DNA of 64,000 nucleotides, taken from NCBI RefSeq assembly GCF_014947265.1, contig NZ_JADCNK010000003.1, forward strand, positions 124,001 to 188,000, given 5' to 3'. The translations under genes and the position numbers were made by a program. This document shows positions 33,614-42,740 of the stretch, piece by piece. The notes below the pieces were generated by a model. It was not told the DNA's origin and did not search any database. It saw only the letters and a program-made list of their open reading frames with translations. Position 1 is the stretch's first letter. Every line of letters begins with the position of its first letter. The stretch comes from Pedobacter sp014947265 (GTDB taxonomy: Bacteria > Bacteroidota > Bacteroidia > Sphingobacteriales > Sphingobacteriaceae).

Positions 33614-33937
33614 TTGATTTTAGCAAGGTTTGACAGGTACTAGTATGTCATTGATTTTAGTCAGCTAGGCTATTCAATGATATTCATATAGATGCAGTGG
33701 GGCGAATTAATAAATCATTAATCTGGATATCGACGATCATCCACATGAAGACAAATATTATTTGCAAAGGAAAATGTTACCCATGCCGTAAGATTGATGA
33801 AAGCAAAAAGGCAATGTGAATTTGTGCTAAAATACCAACGCTGTTAAAAGGGTATTTAGGAAATAAAGAATGGAATAGTAGAAGATAGATGTCAATAACT
33901 CATTTTTTTGAGTGCATTTAATTCTATGTTGTTCTAA
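33614..33937. other. Intergenic region without clear gene
   Basis: About 320 bases between the RteC-like gene and a small hypothetical gene. The only frame of note is a 24-codon plus-strand one at 33745-33819 with a Cys-rich CKGKCYPC segment, which lacks a promoter or other support. I see no strong hairpin or repeat. Confidence 0.4.
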
Positions 33938-34207
33938 CTATTTTAAGTGGTTTTCAATTGCGCCTGAGATCTGGTTGATCTCGGCCACAGCTAGAGAGAG
34001 ATGATGACCTTTTTCTGTCAATTTAGATGGTACTAGTTCCCCAGGCTCGATCTCTTCTGCTTTTAGTAAGATCCAGTCAGATTCCTGTTTTTTTATTGCT
34101 CCTAAAAGATCTCCTAAATAAACAATCTTAAAATAATCAGCTTTTGGGGTAATGGTTAGGGTGATCGCTTGATCATTATGTTCTATTTCAATATTAAATG
34201 CTGTCAT
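33938..34207 (-). CDS. Small hypothetical protein
   Basis: An 89-residue acidic protein with ATG start. The first half is beta-rich (FNIEIEHNDQAITLTITPKA, FKIVYLGDLLGAI), the second half helical (LSLAVAEINQISGAIENHL). Appearance and size match small soluble Sphingobacteriaceae proteins of unknown function. It is not obviously linked to its neighbours. Confidence 0.6.
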   Translation of the reverse strand: MTAFNIEIEHNDQAITLTITPKADYFKIVYLGDLLGAIKKQESDWILLKAEEIEPGELVPSKLTEKGHHLSLAVAEINQISGAIENHLK

Positions 34208-34390
34208 GATCTCAAAACCACTGCAGACCGCTTATTGTTTTGCTAAATGGAGTAGTTATCAGATTAACTCCAATGCAGAGAAGTGAGTGAATAGCCGGAA
34301 TAAAACTCTTTTCATTCTGCTTTTGCTATTATTTAGGCTTATTGCGTATCAATTACATAGAATATACAACATTAACTGTATTCTTAAATG

Positions 34391-34446
34391 TTTAAACCGA
34401 TTAATTGTTTAAATCGAACCTGTACTCGACAATTAATCGGTTTAAA
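34391..34446 (-). terminator. 18-bp inverted repeat after the aminotransferase gene
   Basis: TTTAAACCGATTAATTGT (34391-34408) and its exact complement (34429-34446) flank a 20-base loop. It lies 12 bases beyond the stop of the minus-strand aminotransferase gene and probably acts as a terminator or 3'-end stabiliser. The T-tract is weak. Confidence 0.6.
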
Positions 34447-34458
34447 TAATTTATACAA

Positions 34459-35658
34459 TTAACCTACTCTTCCCGGATATTGTTTCAATGCTACTTCCAG
34501 ACAATCCATAGCTGCATTTAAATCATCGGTATTTAATACGTATGCCATACGAACTTCGTTTTTACCAGAACCAGGGGTAGAGTAGAAGCCCGTTGCAGGG
34601 GCCATCATTACCGTTTGGTCATTATGACTGAAATCTTCTAAAATCCACTGACAAAATTTATCAGCATCATCAATAGGAAATTTTGCCACTACGTAAAATG
34701 CTCCGCCCGGATTTGGACAGAAAACACCTTCAATATTATTTAACCGACCAACCAAAGTATCACGGCGTAAAGTATATTCGGTATTTACTTTTTCAAAATA
34801 ACTATCTGGCGTATCTACTGCTGCTGCACCAGCAATCTGTTCAACCATGCCCGGACTTAATCTTGCCTGCGCAAATTTTAATCCTGATGAAATAACTTCT
34901 TTGTTTTTGGTAATTAAACAGCCTAAACGTGCGCCACAAGCACTGTAACGTTTAGATACCGTATCCATAATGACCACGTTTTCATCTAAACCATCTAAAT
35001 GCATGGGCGAGATAAATTCCCTTCCATCGTAACAAAATTCGCGATAAGCTTCATCAGAGAATAAAAATAGATCGTATTTAACACAAAGTGTTTTTAAAGC
35101 CTCTAATTCTGCCCTTGAATATAAATAACCAGTTGGGTTATTAGGGTTACAGATAATAATCGCTTTGGTCTTTTCAGTGATCAATTTTTCAAATTCGGCA
35201 ATCGGTGGTAATGCAAAACCATTTTCAATGTAAGAAAGGATTGGTTTTACGACCACGTTGCTCATACAGGCAAAGCCATTGTAATTGGCATAAAAAGGTT
35301 CTGGGATAATAATTTCATCACCCTCGTTTACGCAGGTTTGCATGGCAATGGTGATGGCTTCAGAGCCGCCAACTGTTACCAGTATATTTTCGGGAGTAAT
35401 ATTGTATCCCAGTTTATTGTAATATTCGGTAAGTTTTAAACGGTATGCAAGTGTACCTTCTGATGGAGTATAGGCCCAAACATTAAAATCAATGTTTTTG
35501 ATGGCGTTTAACATTCCTTCAGGTGTTTCTATATCTGGCTGACCAATATTTAAATGGAAAACTTTTTTACCATCTTTTTTAGCTTGATCTGCAAATGGAG
35601 TTAACTTTCTGATTGGTGATGCAGGCATCTGCACACCCTTTTGTGAAATTTTTGGCAT
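34459..35658 (-). CDS. PLP-dependent class I aminotransferase
   Basis: The 399-residue protein is a fold-type I aminotransferase of the aspartate/aromatic group: NIGQPDIETPEGM, the substrate-binding NPNNPTGYLYS, SDEAYREF with the PLP-interacting Asp and Tyr, the Schiff-base Lys in DTVSKRYSACGARLG and the C-terminal arginine in NEVRMAYV. It would transfer amino groups between an amino acid and 2-oxoglutarate; the exact donor is not fixed by sequence. It starts 12 bases after a strong terminator of the upstream DUF1573 gene. Confidence 0.9.
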   Translation of the reverse strand: MPKISQKGVQMPASPIRKLTPFADQAKKDGKKVFHLNIGQPDIETPEGMLNAIKNIDFNVWAYTPSEGTLAYRLKLTEYYNKLGYNITPENILVTVGGSEAITIAMQTCVNEGDEIIIPEPFYANYNGFACMSNVVVKPILSYIENGFALPPIAEFEKLITEKTKAIIICNPNNPTGYLYSRAELEALKTLCVKYDLFLFSDEAYREFCYDGREFISPMHLDGLDENVVIMDTVSKRYSACGARLGCLITKNKEVISSGLKFAQARLSPGMVEQIAGAAAVDTPDSYFEKVNTEYTLRRDTLVGRLNNIEGVFCPNPGGAFYVVAKFPIDDADKFCQWILEDFSHNDQTVMMAPATGFYSTPGSGKNEVRMAYVLNTDDLNAAMDCLEVALKQYPGRVG

Positions 35659-35670
35659 GGCACAAAAATA

Positions 35671-35700
35671 AAAAAGTCCCGATGAAAATCGGGACTTTTT
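35671..35700 (-). terminator. Strong intrinsic terminator between DUF1573 and aminotransferase genes
   Basis: AAAAAGTCCCGAT (35671-35683) and ATCGGGACTTTTT (35688-35700) form a 13-bp stem with a GAAA loop and T-tracts on both sides. It lies only 12 bases before the aminotransferase ATG, so read-through from the upstream gene would be limited. Confidence 0.88.
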
Positions 35701-35720
35701 AAATATTATCGTTTAAAAAA

Positions 35721-36113
35721 TTATTTTGAACTTGCGGCAACTGTTTCACCTTTGATGTAAAGCACTTTAATTGGTGTTTTAGCATTTGAAGTAATGGTTA
35801 CGGCTTTCGAAAAAGTAGAAGGACCGGCAGCAGCGTTAAACGTTACCGAGATCACACCGGTTTCACCTTTTTTTAATGGGGTAGAAGTGTATTTAGGTAC
35901 TGTACATCCACAGCTGGCTTCAGCTTTGGTGATAATTAAAGGCGCTTCGCCAACGTTGGTATATTTAAAATCGTAAGTTACTGGTTTGTTCAAAACAATT
36001 TTACCGAAATCGTGAGTTTCCGATTCAAATTTAAACTCTGCAGGCTTGGTTTGTGCATTTACTGCAACACCAAAACCTAAAACAAAAGCGAATAATACTA
36101 AGATCTTTTTCAT
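35721..36113 (-). CDS. Secreted DUF1573 protein
   Basis: A 130-residue exported protein: signal peptide MKKILVLFAFVLGFGVAVNA, then a single Ig-like DUF1573 domain with ETHDFGKIVLNKPVTYDFKYTNVGEAPLII, EASCGCTVPKY, PLKKGETGVISVTFN and SKAVTITSNAKTP. The CGCT motif is diagnostic. The family is abundant in Bacteroidota; its function is unknown, perhaps periplasmic structural or assembly factor. A strong terminator follows. Confidence 0.93.
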   Translation of the reverse strand: MKKILVLFAFVLGFGVAVNAQTKPAEFKFESETHDFGKIVLNKPVTYDFKYTNVGEAPLIITKAEASCGCTVPKYTSTPLKKGETGVISVTFNAAAGPSTFSKAVTITSNAKTPIKVLYIKGETVAASSK

Positions 36114-36254
36114 GTTATGTGGCTATAATTTATTTTTTAAAATTCTAAAACAAATTTAATGTTTTCCTATTAAAACAAAAACTATTCCAAATATATTTTA
36201 CTAATCGATATATAATTTTACAATAGAGGATAAAGGCAAACTTTTAATTTTGTC

Positions 36255-36262
36255 TATATTTG
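36255..36262 (+). promoter_or_regulatory. Putative -7 element of the E1 fusion gene
   Basis: TATATTTG matches TAnnTTTG and lies 22 bases before ATG 36285. Confidence 0.5.
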
Positions 36263-36284
36263 CCGTAACCAATCTTTGATTACT

Positions 36285-38705
36285 ATGCCGAATGAAAAAT
36301 TGATGACCAACGCTATTGATGCTTCAGAACTCAGTTTTAACGATTTTAAATCGATCGTTATAAATGACTATAAAATAGCCTTTGAAAGTAGGCAGGCCAG
36401 TGTTTTAGGCCGTAGAGAAGTATTAACAGGGAAGGCTAAATTTGGCATTTTTGGCGATGGTAAAGAAGTTCCGCAGTTGGCTATGGCGAGAGCCTTTAAA
36501 AACGGCGATTGGCGCTCAGGTTATTACCGCGACCAAACTTTTGCCTTTGCAACCGGTATCTCTACCATCAAAGAATTTTTCGCACAGCTTTATGCCAATC
36601 CAACCGACGGTGCTGATCCGTTTTCGGGGGGAAGACAAATGAATTGTCATTTTGCAACAAAATCTATTAATGAAGATGGTAGCTGGAACGATTTAACGCA
36701 GATTAAAAACTGCTCATCTGATATTTCTCCAACCGGAGGCCAAATGGCCCGTTTGGTAGGTTTAGCTTATGCTTCTAAATTATTTAGACAAAATAAAGAA
36801 CTCGATTACTTAAAACACTTTTCTGTAAGCGGAAATGAAGTTGCTTTTGGTACTATTGGTAATGCATCAACTTCGGAGGGAGTGTTTTTCGAAGCCATTA
36901 ATGCGGCGGGTGTTTTACAGATACCGATGGCCGTTTCTATTTGGGATGATGCCTATGGTATCTCAGTTCCGGCAAAATATCAGACTACCAAAGAAGATAT
37001 ATCTGAAGTTTTAAAAGGTTTTCAGCGTAATGCTGATCAACCAGGTTATGAAATTTATAAGGTGAAAGGCTGGGATTATCCGGCTTTATGCGAGGTATAT
37101 GAAAAAGCAATAAATGTTTGCAGAGAGGAACATGTACCTGTTTTAATTCACGTTACCGAACTTACTCAGCCTCAGGGGCATTCTACCTCTGGTTCGCATG
37201 AAAGGTACAAATCAAAAGACCGGTTATCCTGGGAAACAGAATACGATTGTATTCAGAAAATGCGAGCCTGGATGCTCGAATCGGCGGTAGCAACCGAAGA
37301 GGAAATTGCAGAGGTTGAAAAGAATGCAAAGGTTTTTGTACGTAATGCACAAAAGGAAGCCTGGAATGAGTTTTTGGATAGTATTAAACCAGAACAAAAA
37401 CAAGTTGTTGATTTAATTAGCGGTATGGCTAAACATCAGCCTGAACTGGCTAAAATTGCTGCAAATCTGGCCTCAACTGCTGATGCACAACGTCGGGAAG
37501 TTTTTACTGCTGTACGAAAAGCTATACGTTTATCGGCTAGTTTTAACTCCCCTGAACGCAATGAACTTTTAGCCTGGTACAAGCAACAAGCCAAGTTTAA
37601 TCACGACAGATACAATTCTAAACTGCATACCAATGGCAAAGAAAGCCCGGATATGATCGCAGTGGTTGATGCTGTTTATAATGAGCAATCGAAAATGGTT
37701 GACGGTAGGGAAGTGCTTAATGCCTGCTTTAACGAAAACTTTGCCCGCGATCCACGTTTGGTTGCTTTTGGAGAAGATCTGGGAAATATTGGTGATGTAA
37801 ATCAAGGTTTTGCAGGTTTGCAGGCTAAATATGGCGAATTGCGAATCACCGATACCGGAATTAGAGAAATGACCATTATGGGGCAGGGTATTGGCTTAGC
37901 CATGAGGGGCCTAAAACCGATTGCCGAAATACAATATCTTGATTATTTAATTTTTGCATTAAATGTACTTAGCGACGATTTAGCATCGCTTTCTTACCGT
38001 ACCAAAGGAATTCAAAAAGCACCTGTTATTGTACGTACCCGCGGTCATCGGCTGGAAGGAATCTGGCATTCGGGCTCGCCAATCAGCATGATTTTAGGCG
38101 CTTTAAGAGGGATGCATTTATGCGTACCAAGAAATATGACGCAAGCTGCCGGCATGTACAATACCCTTTTCAGGGCTGACGAACCTGCAGTAGTAATTGA
38201 GTGTTTAAACGGTTACCGGCTTAAAGAAAAACTACCAGGTAATGTAGGTAATTTTACTGTTCCGTTAGGTAAAGCAGAGGTTTTAGAAGAAGGAACCGAT
38301 ATTACCGTAATCTCTTACGGATCTTCATTAAGAATTGTTCAGGAAGCAGCAGAAGAATTAGGCTTACTAGGCATTTCGGTTGAAATTATTGATCCACAAA
38401 CGCTTTTGCCTTTCGATACCACCCAGGTTTGTGTAAACTCGCTTGCCAAAACCAATAAATTATTGGTAGTAGATGAGGATGTTCCGGGAGGTGCATCTGC
38501 ATATATCCTGCAAAAGGTTCTGGAAGAACAAAAAGGTTATTTCCATTTAGATGGCCAGCCAAAAACATTATCAGCCAAAGCACATCGTCCACCATTTGGA
38601 TCAGACGGTGATTATTTCAGTAAACCATCAGTTGATGATGTTATTGAAACCATCTATCAGATGATGCACGATGCAAATCCAACTAAATATCCTTCAATTT
38701 TTTAA
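36285..38705 (+). CDS. 2-oxoacid dehydrogenase E1, fused alpha-beta subunits
   Basis: ATG 36285 gives 806 residues; the TTG three codons earlier is less likely. Residues ~1-400 are the thiamine-pyrophosphate alpha subunit and ~455-806 the beta subunit with FGEDLGNIGDVNQGF, EMTIMGQGIGLAMRG and GHRLEGIWHSGSPI. The usual GDG...NN thiamine motif reads GNASTSEGVFFEA followed by WDDAYGISVP, a known variant look in Bacteroidota fusions. The enzyme would decarboxylate branched-chain 2-oxoacids or pyruvate with separate E2 and E3 partners, none of which is in the window. Confidence 0.9.
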   Translation: MPNEKLMTNAIDASELSFNDFKSIVINDYKIAFESRQASVLGRREVLTGKAKFGIFGDGKEVPQLAMARAFKNGDWRSGYYRDQTFAFATGISTIKEFFAQLYANPTDGADPFSGGRQMNCHFATKSINEDGSWNDLTQIKNCSSDISPTGGQMARLVGLAYASKLFRQNKELDYLKHFSVSGNEVAFGTIGNASTSEGVFFEAINAAGVLQIPMAVSIWDDAYGISVPAKYQTTKEDISEVLKGFQRNADQPGYEIYKVKGWDYPALCEVYEKAINVCREEHVPVLIHVTELTQPQGHSTSGSHERYKSKDRLSWETEYDCIQKMRAWMLESAVATEEEIAEVEKNAKVFVRNAQKEAWNEFLDSIKPEQKQVVDLISGMAKHQPELAKIAANLASTADAQRREVFTAVRKAIRLSASFNSPERNELLAWYKQQAKFNHDRYNSKLHTNGKESPDMIAVVDAVYNEQSKMVDGREVLNACFNENFARDPRLVAFGEDLGNIGDVNQGFAGLQAKYGELRITDTGIREMTIMGQGIGLAMRGLKPIAEIQYLDYLIFALNVLSDDLASLSYRTKGIQKAPVIVRTRGHRLEGIWHSGSPISMILGALRGMHLCVPRNMTQAAGMYNTLFRADEPAVVIECLNGYRLKEKLPGNVGNFTVPLGKAEVLEEGTDITVISYGSSLRIVQEAAEELGLLGISVEIIDPQTLLPFDTTQVCVNSLAKTNKLLVVDEDVPGGASAYILQKVLEEQKGYFHLDGQPKTLSAKAHRPPFGSDGDYFSKPSVDDVIETIYQMMHDANPTKYPSIF

Positions 38706-38948
38706 TAAACTGATGGTTAGGTATAAATTTAAAGGGTTAAAAGTCTGTTTATTATCTTTTTATGCTTGAATGATTGTGATTTTTATCAAAAGGTAACAAA
38801 ATGGGTGTCTTTTGACCACTTTTTTATTTACTTTTATAGCCTATCCCTATTTCAGAATGTTTTATCTCATCACGAACATGAAATGCTGTAATTTTCGAGA
38901 TTTTTTGTGCTATTTTCCGATAAAACAAATTATTAGTTTGATCTGAAA

Positions 38949-41264
38949 ATGAATCTCCATCTTGTACATGCTCAGTTTGTTAGCAAAGTATGTTTTTTGA
39001 AAAAAAGTATGCTGCTCCTACTTTTTTTGTTTTTATGTACGGCAGGTTTTGGTCAGATGAGTGCCCCGCAGAAAAAACTGGATAGCCTTTTAAGTTTAAA
39101 TCAAAAGAATCTAAGAACAGATTCCACCAAAATCAAAATATTGACGGAAGTTTACCGCCAATACATGAGGATGAAAAGTGTAGATAAAGCGGAAGAGTAT
39201 ATTGATAAAACCATTCAGCTTTCACATGAGAGAAATCTAAAAAAATTCTCTGCAATGGCTTATTACCGTAGAGGTACAATGTATCATGGTAGGTCTAATT
39301 ATCAAAAGGCAGAAGAGAATTATCACAATGCAGTCGCCGAATTTTCCTCAGTAGGTAACTTAGATATGGTTGCCGGAACTTACCTCAATTTAGGGGCTTT
39401 ATATGGCAGCATTCCTGATTATGCAAAATCGTTAGAAGTTAACCAAAAGGCCATAGCGATCTTCGAAAAAATGGGCAACGAAGGCGACATGGCAAGTTGT
39501 TACACCAATATTTCTACTATTTACCAAAGTTTGGGTAATCAGAGTCAGGCCTTGGTTTATATGAACATGGCACTAAAAGTATTTGCTAAAGCGGGCGAAA
39601 ATACAAGAGGCGTAGCGGTTGTTTATGGTTTGATTGGTACCAATTATTTTGAGGCCTCAGATCGCGAATTAAGGGAGATGAATGTATTGCCTAACCAGAA
39701 AATCAAACTGGCTTTAGCGTATTACAATAAATCGTTGCGGGTATCAGAAGCCATTGGAGATATAGGTTTAATAGCCACTGTTAAACGAGAACTTGCTGAC
39801 TTATATAGTTCAATAGGACAAAAGGACGCAGCGTTAAAGTCGTATCAAAAATCAATTGAGTTAAATAAGTCGGGAGAAGATAAAGAAGCTTATGCCGCAA
39901 GTTTATATGCATTGGGGAACTTTTACCAAAAGGAAAATGATTTTGAAAATGCCATCCTATTACTCAATAATAGTTTAAAAATTGCCGAAGAAAACAGATT
40001 ATTAGATATAGAAAAACAATCTAATTTGGGATTGAGTACGGTATATGAAAAACAAAAGGATTATAACAAATCATTAGCCTACTACAGGCAGTACATTGCA
40101 GTTAGGGATAAGATTTTCGATCAGGAAAAGGAAAAGGAAATTACCAGAAGGCAGATGCAGCTCGATTTTGGTGTTAAAGAACGCGATTATTTATTGAAGC
40201 AAAAACTTACAGATGGCGAGTTAAAAAGACAACAACAAGAACTTGAACTGAAAAGGCAACAATTAGTGTTGAGTGATAAAGAAAAAGCATTGGATCTCCT
40301 AACTTTTCAAAAGGCAAAAGCAGATCTCAACATTCAGCGTTTGGCTCAGGATAGTAAATTTGCTAATGCTAAGTTTGAGGCAAAGTTAGCCGCCGGGATA
40401 AAAGATAAGCAGATTAGTAAACAGGTACAACAGATTAAATTTGATGAACGTTTAAGATTATTCCTCATCATAGCTACCATACTGATTCTCATTATTGCTG
40501 TTGTTATATTTTTTAATCAGCGGAAAACAATGAGGCTGAATATCATTATCAATACCCAAAAACGGGAGTTAGAGCAGTTAAGTAAGGTTAAAGACCGTAT
40601 TTTTAGTGTGGTAAGTCACGATATGCGTACCCCAGTAAATTCATTAATTTCCTTTATGCAGTTGTTAGAAGGAGGGGATATTGAGCAAGAGAAATTAAAC
40701 AGATATGCTGCGGCACTAAAAAACAACCTCACCTATACCTCTACAATGATGGAGAATCTCCTTAATTGGGCGGCCAGCCAGATGCAGGGGTTTAACCCGT
40801 ATTTAGAATCGCTAGATATTCATGAGCTGATTGACGAAGTTATTCTTTCATTGCAGGATAATGCCAACGAAAAAAGCCTGGCTATTCAGAATTTTGTGCC
40901 AGCCAAAACGTTTTGCAAAGCAGATTCGAATATGTTAACGCTGGTTATTCGAAACATCATCAGTAATGCCATAAAATTTACGCCAAACGGTGGTAAAATT
41001 ACAACTTATGCTGATCATAACGGAAATGTGCTGGAGATTAAAATTTCAGATACAGGGATCGGTTTAACACCTGTACAGGTAGAGCATTTTAATATGCCAG
41101 GCTATCTAGGTGCGGGTGTGAGTACATCAGGTACCAATAAAGAAAAAGGTACAGGTTTAGGTTTATTGCTCTGCAGAACCTTTATTAGCTTGATGGATGG
41201 TAAAATTAGCGCTGATATTAATCCTACAGGTGGAAGTTATTTTAAAATAATCATGAAAAAATAA
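38949..41264 (+). CDS. TPR-containing sensor histidine kinase
   Basis: The 771-residue protein has an N-terminal export sequence (LLLLFLFLCTAGFGQ), six or more tetratricopeptide repeats (about 75-385, e.g. YYRRGTMYHGRSNYQKAEENY), a coiled coil rich in Gln/Lys/Leu (395-500) and one membrane helix (LFLIIATILILIIAVVIFF). It then has HisKA with FSVVSHDMRTPVNSL and an ATPase domain with NIISNAIKFTPNGG, DTGIGLT and KGTGLGLLL. The repeats would sense something in the periplasm. It faces the LytTR regulator gene with a one-base gap. Confidence 0.92.
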   Translation: MNLHLVHAQFVSKVCFLKKSMLLLLFLFLCTAGFGQMSAPQKKLDSLLSLNQKNLRTDSTKIKILTEVYRQYMRMKSVDKAEEYIDKTIQLSHERNLKKFSAMAYYRRGTMYHGRSNYQKAEENYHNAVAEFSSVGNLDMVAGTYLNLGALYGSIPDYAKSLEVNQKAIAIFEKMGNEGDMASCYTNISTIYQSLGNQSQALVYMNMALKVFAKAGENTRGVAVVYGLIGTNYFEASDRELREMNVLPNQKIKLALAYYNKSLRVSEAIGDIGLIATVKRELADLYSSIGQKDAALKSYQKSIELNKSGEDKEAYAASLYALGNFYQKENDFENAILLLNNSLKIAEENRLLDIEKQSNLGLSTVYEKQKDYNKSLAYYRQYIAVRDKIFDQEKEKEITRRQMQLDFGVKERDYLLKQKLTDGELKRQQQELELKRQQLVLSDKEKALDLLTFQKAKADLNIQRLAQDSKFANAKFEAKLAAGIKDKQISKQVQQIKFDERLRLFLIIATILILIIAVVIFFNQRKTMRLNIIINTQKRELEQLSKVKDRIFSVVSHDMRTPVNSLISFMQLLEGGDIEQEKLNRYAAALKNNLTYTSTMMENLLNWAASQMQGFNPYLESLDIHELIDEVILSLQDNANEKSLAIQNFVPAKTFCKADSNMLTLVIRNIISNAIKFTPNGGKITTYADHNGNVLEIKISDTGIGLTPVQVEHFNMPGYLGAGVSTSGTNKEKGTGLGLLLCRTFISLMDGKISADINPTGGSYFKIIMKK

Positions 41265-41265
41265 C

Positions 41266-42021
41266 TTATTTTAAAAATCTCGACAGAATTTTCTTGTCAA
41301 TTGATCTTTCTAATAATTCCTGCCTGTTAGAAGCACTTATTGGAACCAAAAAGTTATGATCTAAATGAACCTCATGATTGGTTAAGGTTACGATGTGGTT
41401 TATATTAATGATGTATTGTTTGTGTACCCTTGAGAAAATTTTCGAAGGGAGTTGTTTTTCCAGATTTTTTAGGCTTACTAAAATAACATGTTTATCGATA
41501 CTGGTAAACAGCTTTGAAAAATCACCCATACTTTCAATATAAATTACATCATTATATTTAAGCTTGGTTATGCCTTTAGTCTCTCTAAAAAAGAAATAAT
41601 CGTCGTCTTTTTTATCTTCGTTGTTTAAGTTTTCGAAAGGAAGTTTATTTACTTGTTTCCTTAACTCAATATACTCGATCGCTTTGTTGGTGGCTTTTAA
41701 TATACGTTCGAACGTTGCGGGCTTTACAATAAAATCCAATGCATCCAGATTAAAACTTTCTGCCGCGTACTCACTAAATGAAGTAATAAATATAAATAAC
41801 GGTTGTTTTTTAATACTCTTTAATAAATCCATACCGGAAAGCTCTGGCATATCAATATCAGAATAAACAATATCCACAGAAACGGTTGATAAAATTTGCG
41901 AAGCTTCTATACCATTACTACACACAGCGATAATATTTAATGACGGGATTTTTTTTAGATGCATTTCTATGGCATCTCTTTCAATTTCATTATCATCAAC
42001 AATTAAACAGCTGTACGTCAT
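41266..42021 (-). CDS. LytTR-family response regulator
   Basis: A 251-residue receiver-LytTR protein: acidic pocket IVDDNE, phospho-acceptor Asp in VYSDIDMPELSG, conserved FIVKPATF, and a C-terminal LytTR domain with YIESMGDFSKLFT and FSRVHKQYIININHI. It is convergent with the TPR kinase gene (stops separated by a single base). A pair is plausible, although the kinase's own fold (HisKA) usually partners other regulator types. Confidence 0.9.
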   Translation of the reverse strand: MTYSCLIVDDNEIERDAIEMHLKKIPSLNIIAVCSNGIEASQILSTVSVDIVYSDIDMPELSGMDLLKSIKKQPLFIFITSFSEYAAESFNLDALDFIVKPATFERILKATNKAIEYIELRKQVNKLPFENLNNEDKKDDDYFFFRETKGITKLKYNDVIYIESMGDFSKLFTSIDKHVILVSLKNLEKQLPSKIFSRVHKQYIININHIVTLTNHEVHLDHNFLVPISASNRQELLERSIDKKILSRFLK

Positions 42022-42128
42022 TTAGGAATGGGTTATTTTTACTTAATGTCCGTAATTTACGTTAAAAAGCGGATTATAATACAATCCAGGAATCATTTTG
42101 CAGATAAACGTAACATTAACTTTTATTT

Positions 42129-42731
42129 CTAGTGTTTCTTTTCACCAGTATATAGTTTTTCGCCAGCTTTTACAGCCAATTGCAGGTTGTTGTCTTCTGG
42201 CGGCACAGGACAACGGTATCCGTCACTATAAGCACAGTAAGGATTGTAGGCTTTATTAAAATCGATTTCAATGTGGTTATCTACGATTTCTTTTGCATCC
42301 AGATCAATGTATCTGCCACCGCCATAAGTTTCCTTATTGTTGGTTTTATCAGTAAAGGGCAGAAAAAGGTGATCTTTATAAACTGGGTTGGTCGATAAAG
42401 AAACACTTTTATATAAAGTCATTTGGATTTTTTTGCTATTAAGAACAAAGTTTACATGTGCATATTTATAATAATCGCTGCTGGAGCCATCGAAAGTAGA
42501 CATTTTGAAAACTTTTTCATTCTTCAGTGTTTCTACATCCGCTAAGATTTTGTAAGTACTATCTGCCTCATAAAAATGAAGGTTTTGCAGGTCGTTTTTC
42601 CTGAGCGGCGACCGTTCGTCTTTAATGAAATCCTGTTTATAGATCTCACGATGTTTGGCAATCTGTTCAGCATAACTTTGCGCAAAGCTATTCATACTGA
42701 TCAATAGCAATAAGAAGGTGATGGTTCTCAT
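42129..42731 (-). CDS. Exported DUF1684 protein
   Basis: The 200-residue protein has a signal peptide (MRTITFLLLLISMNSFAQ) and the DUF1684 pattern: HREIYKQDFIKDERSPLRK, FLPFTDKTNNKETYGGGRYIDL, DFNKAYNPYCAYSDGYRCPVPPEDN. The conserved N-P-Y/C-A-Y-x-x-x-Y-x-C-P-x-P-P stretch is complete. Function unknown; the fold may bind a metal or nucleotide. It is nine bases downstream of aroC on the same strand and probably rides on the aro transcript. Confidence 0.88.
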   Translation of the reverse strand: MRTITFLLLLISMNSFAQSYAEQIAKHREIYKQDFIKDERSPLRKNDLQNLHFYEADSTYKILADVETLKNEKVFKMSTFDGSSSDYYKYAHVNFVLNSKKIQMTLYKSVSLSTNPVYKDHLFLPFTDKTNNKETYGGGRYIDLDAKEIVDNHIEIDFNKAYNPYCAYSDGYRCPVPPEDNNLQLAVKAGEKLYTGEKKH

Positions 42732-42740
42732 TTGCGAAAA

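Noticed and set aside
33745..33819. 24-codon Cys-rich frame (CKGKCYPC)
   Set aside because: No promoter, context or second line of evidence; frames this short occur by chance.
35671..35700. Second amino-acid attenuator before the aminotransferase gene
   Set aside because: The terminator resembles that of pheA, but the DNA upstream is the DUF1573 coding region and offers no leader peptide or competing arm; it is best read as that gene's terminator.
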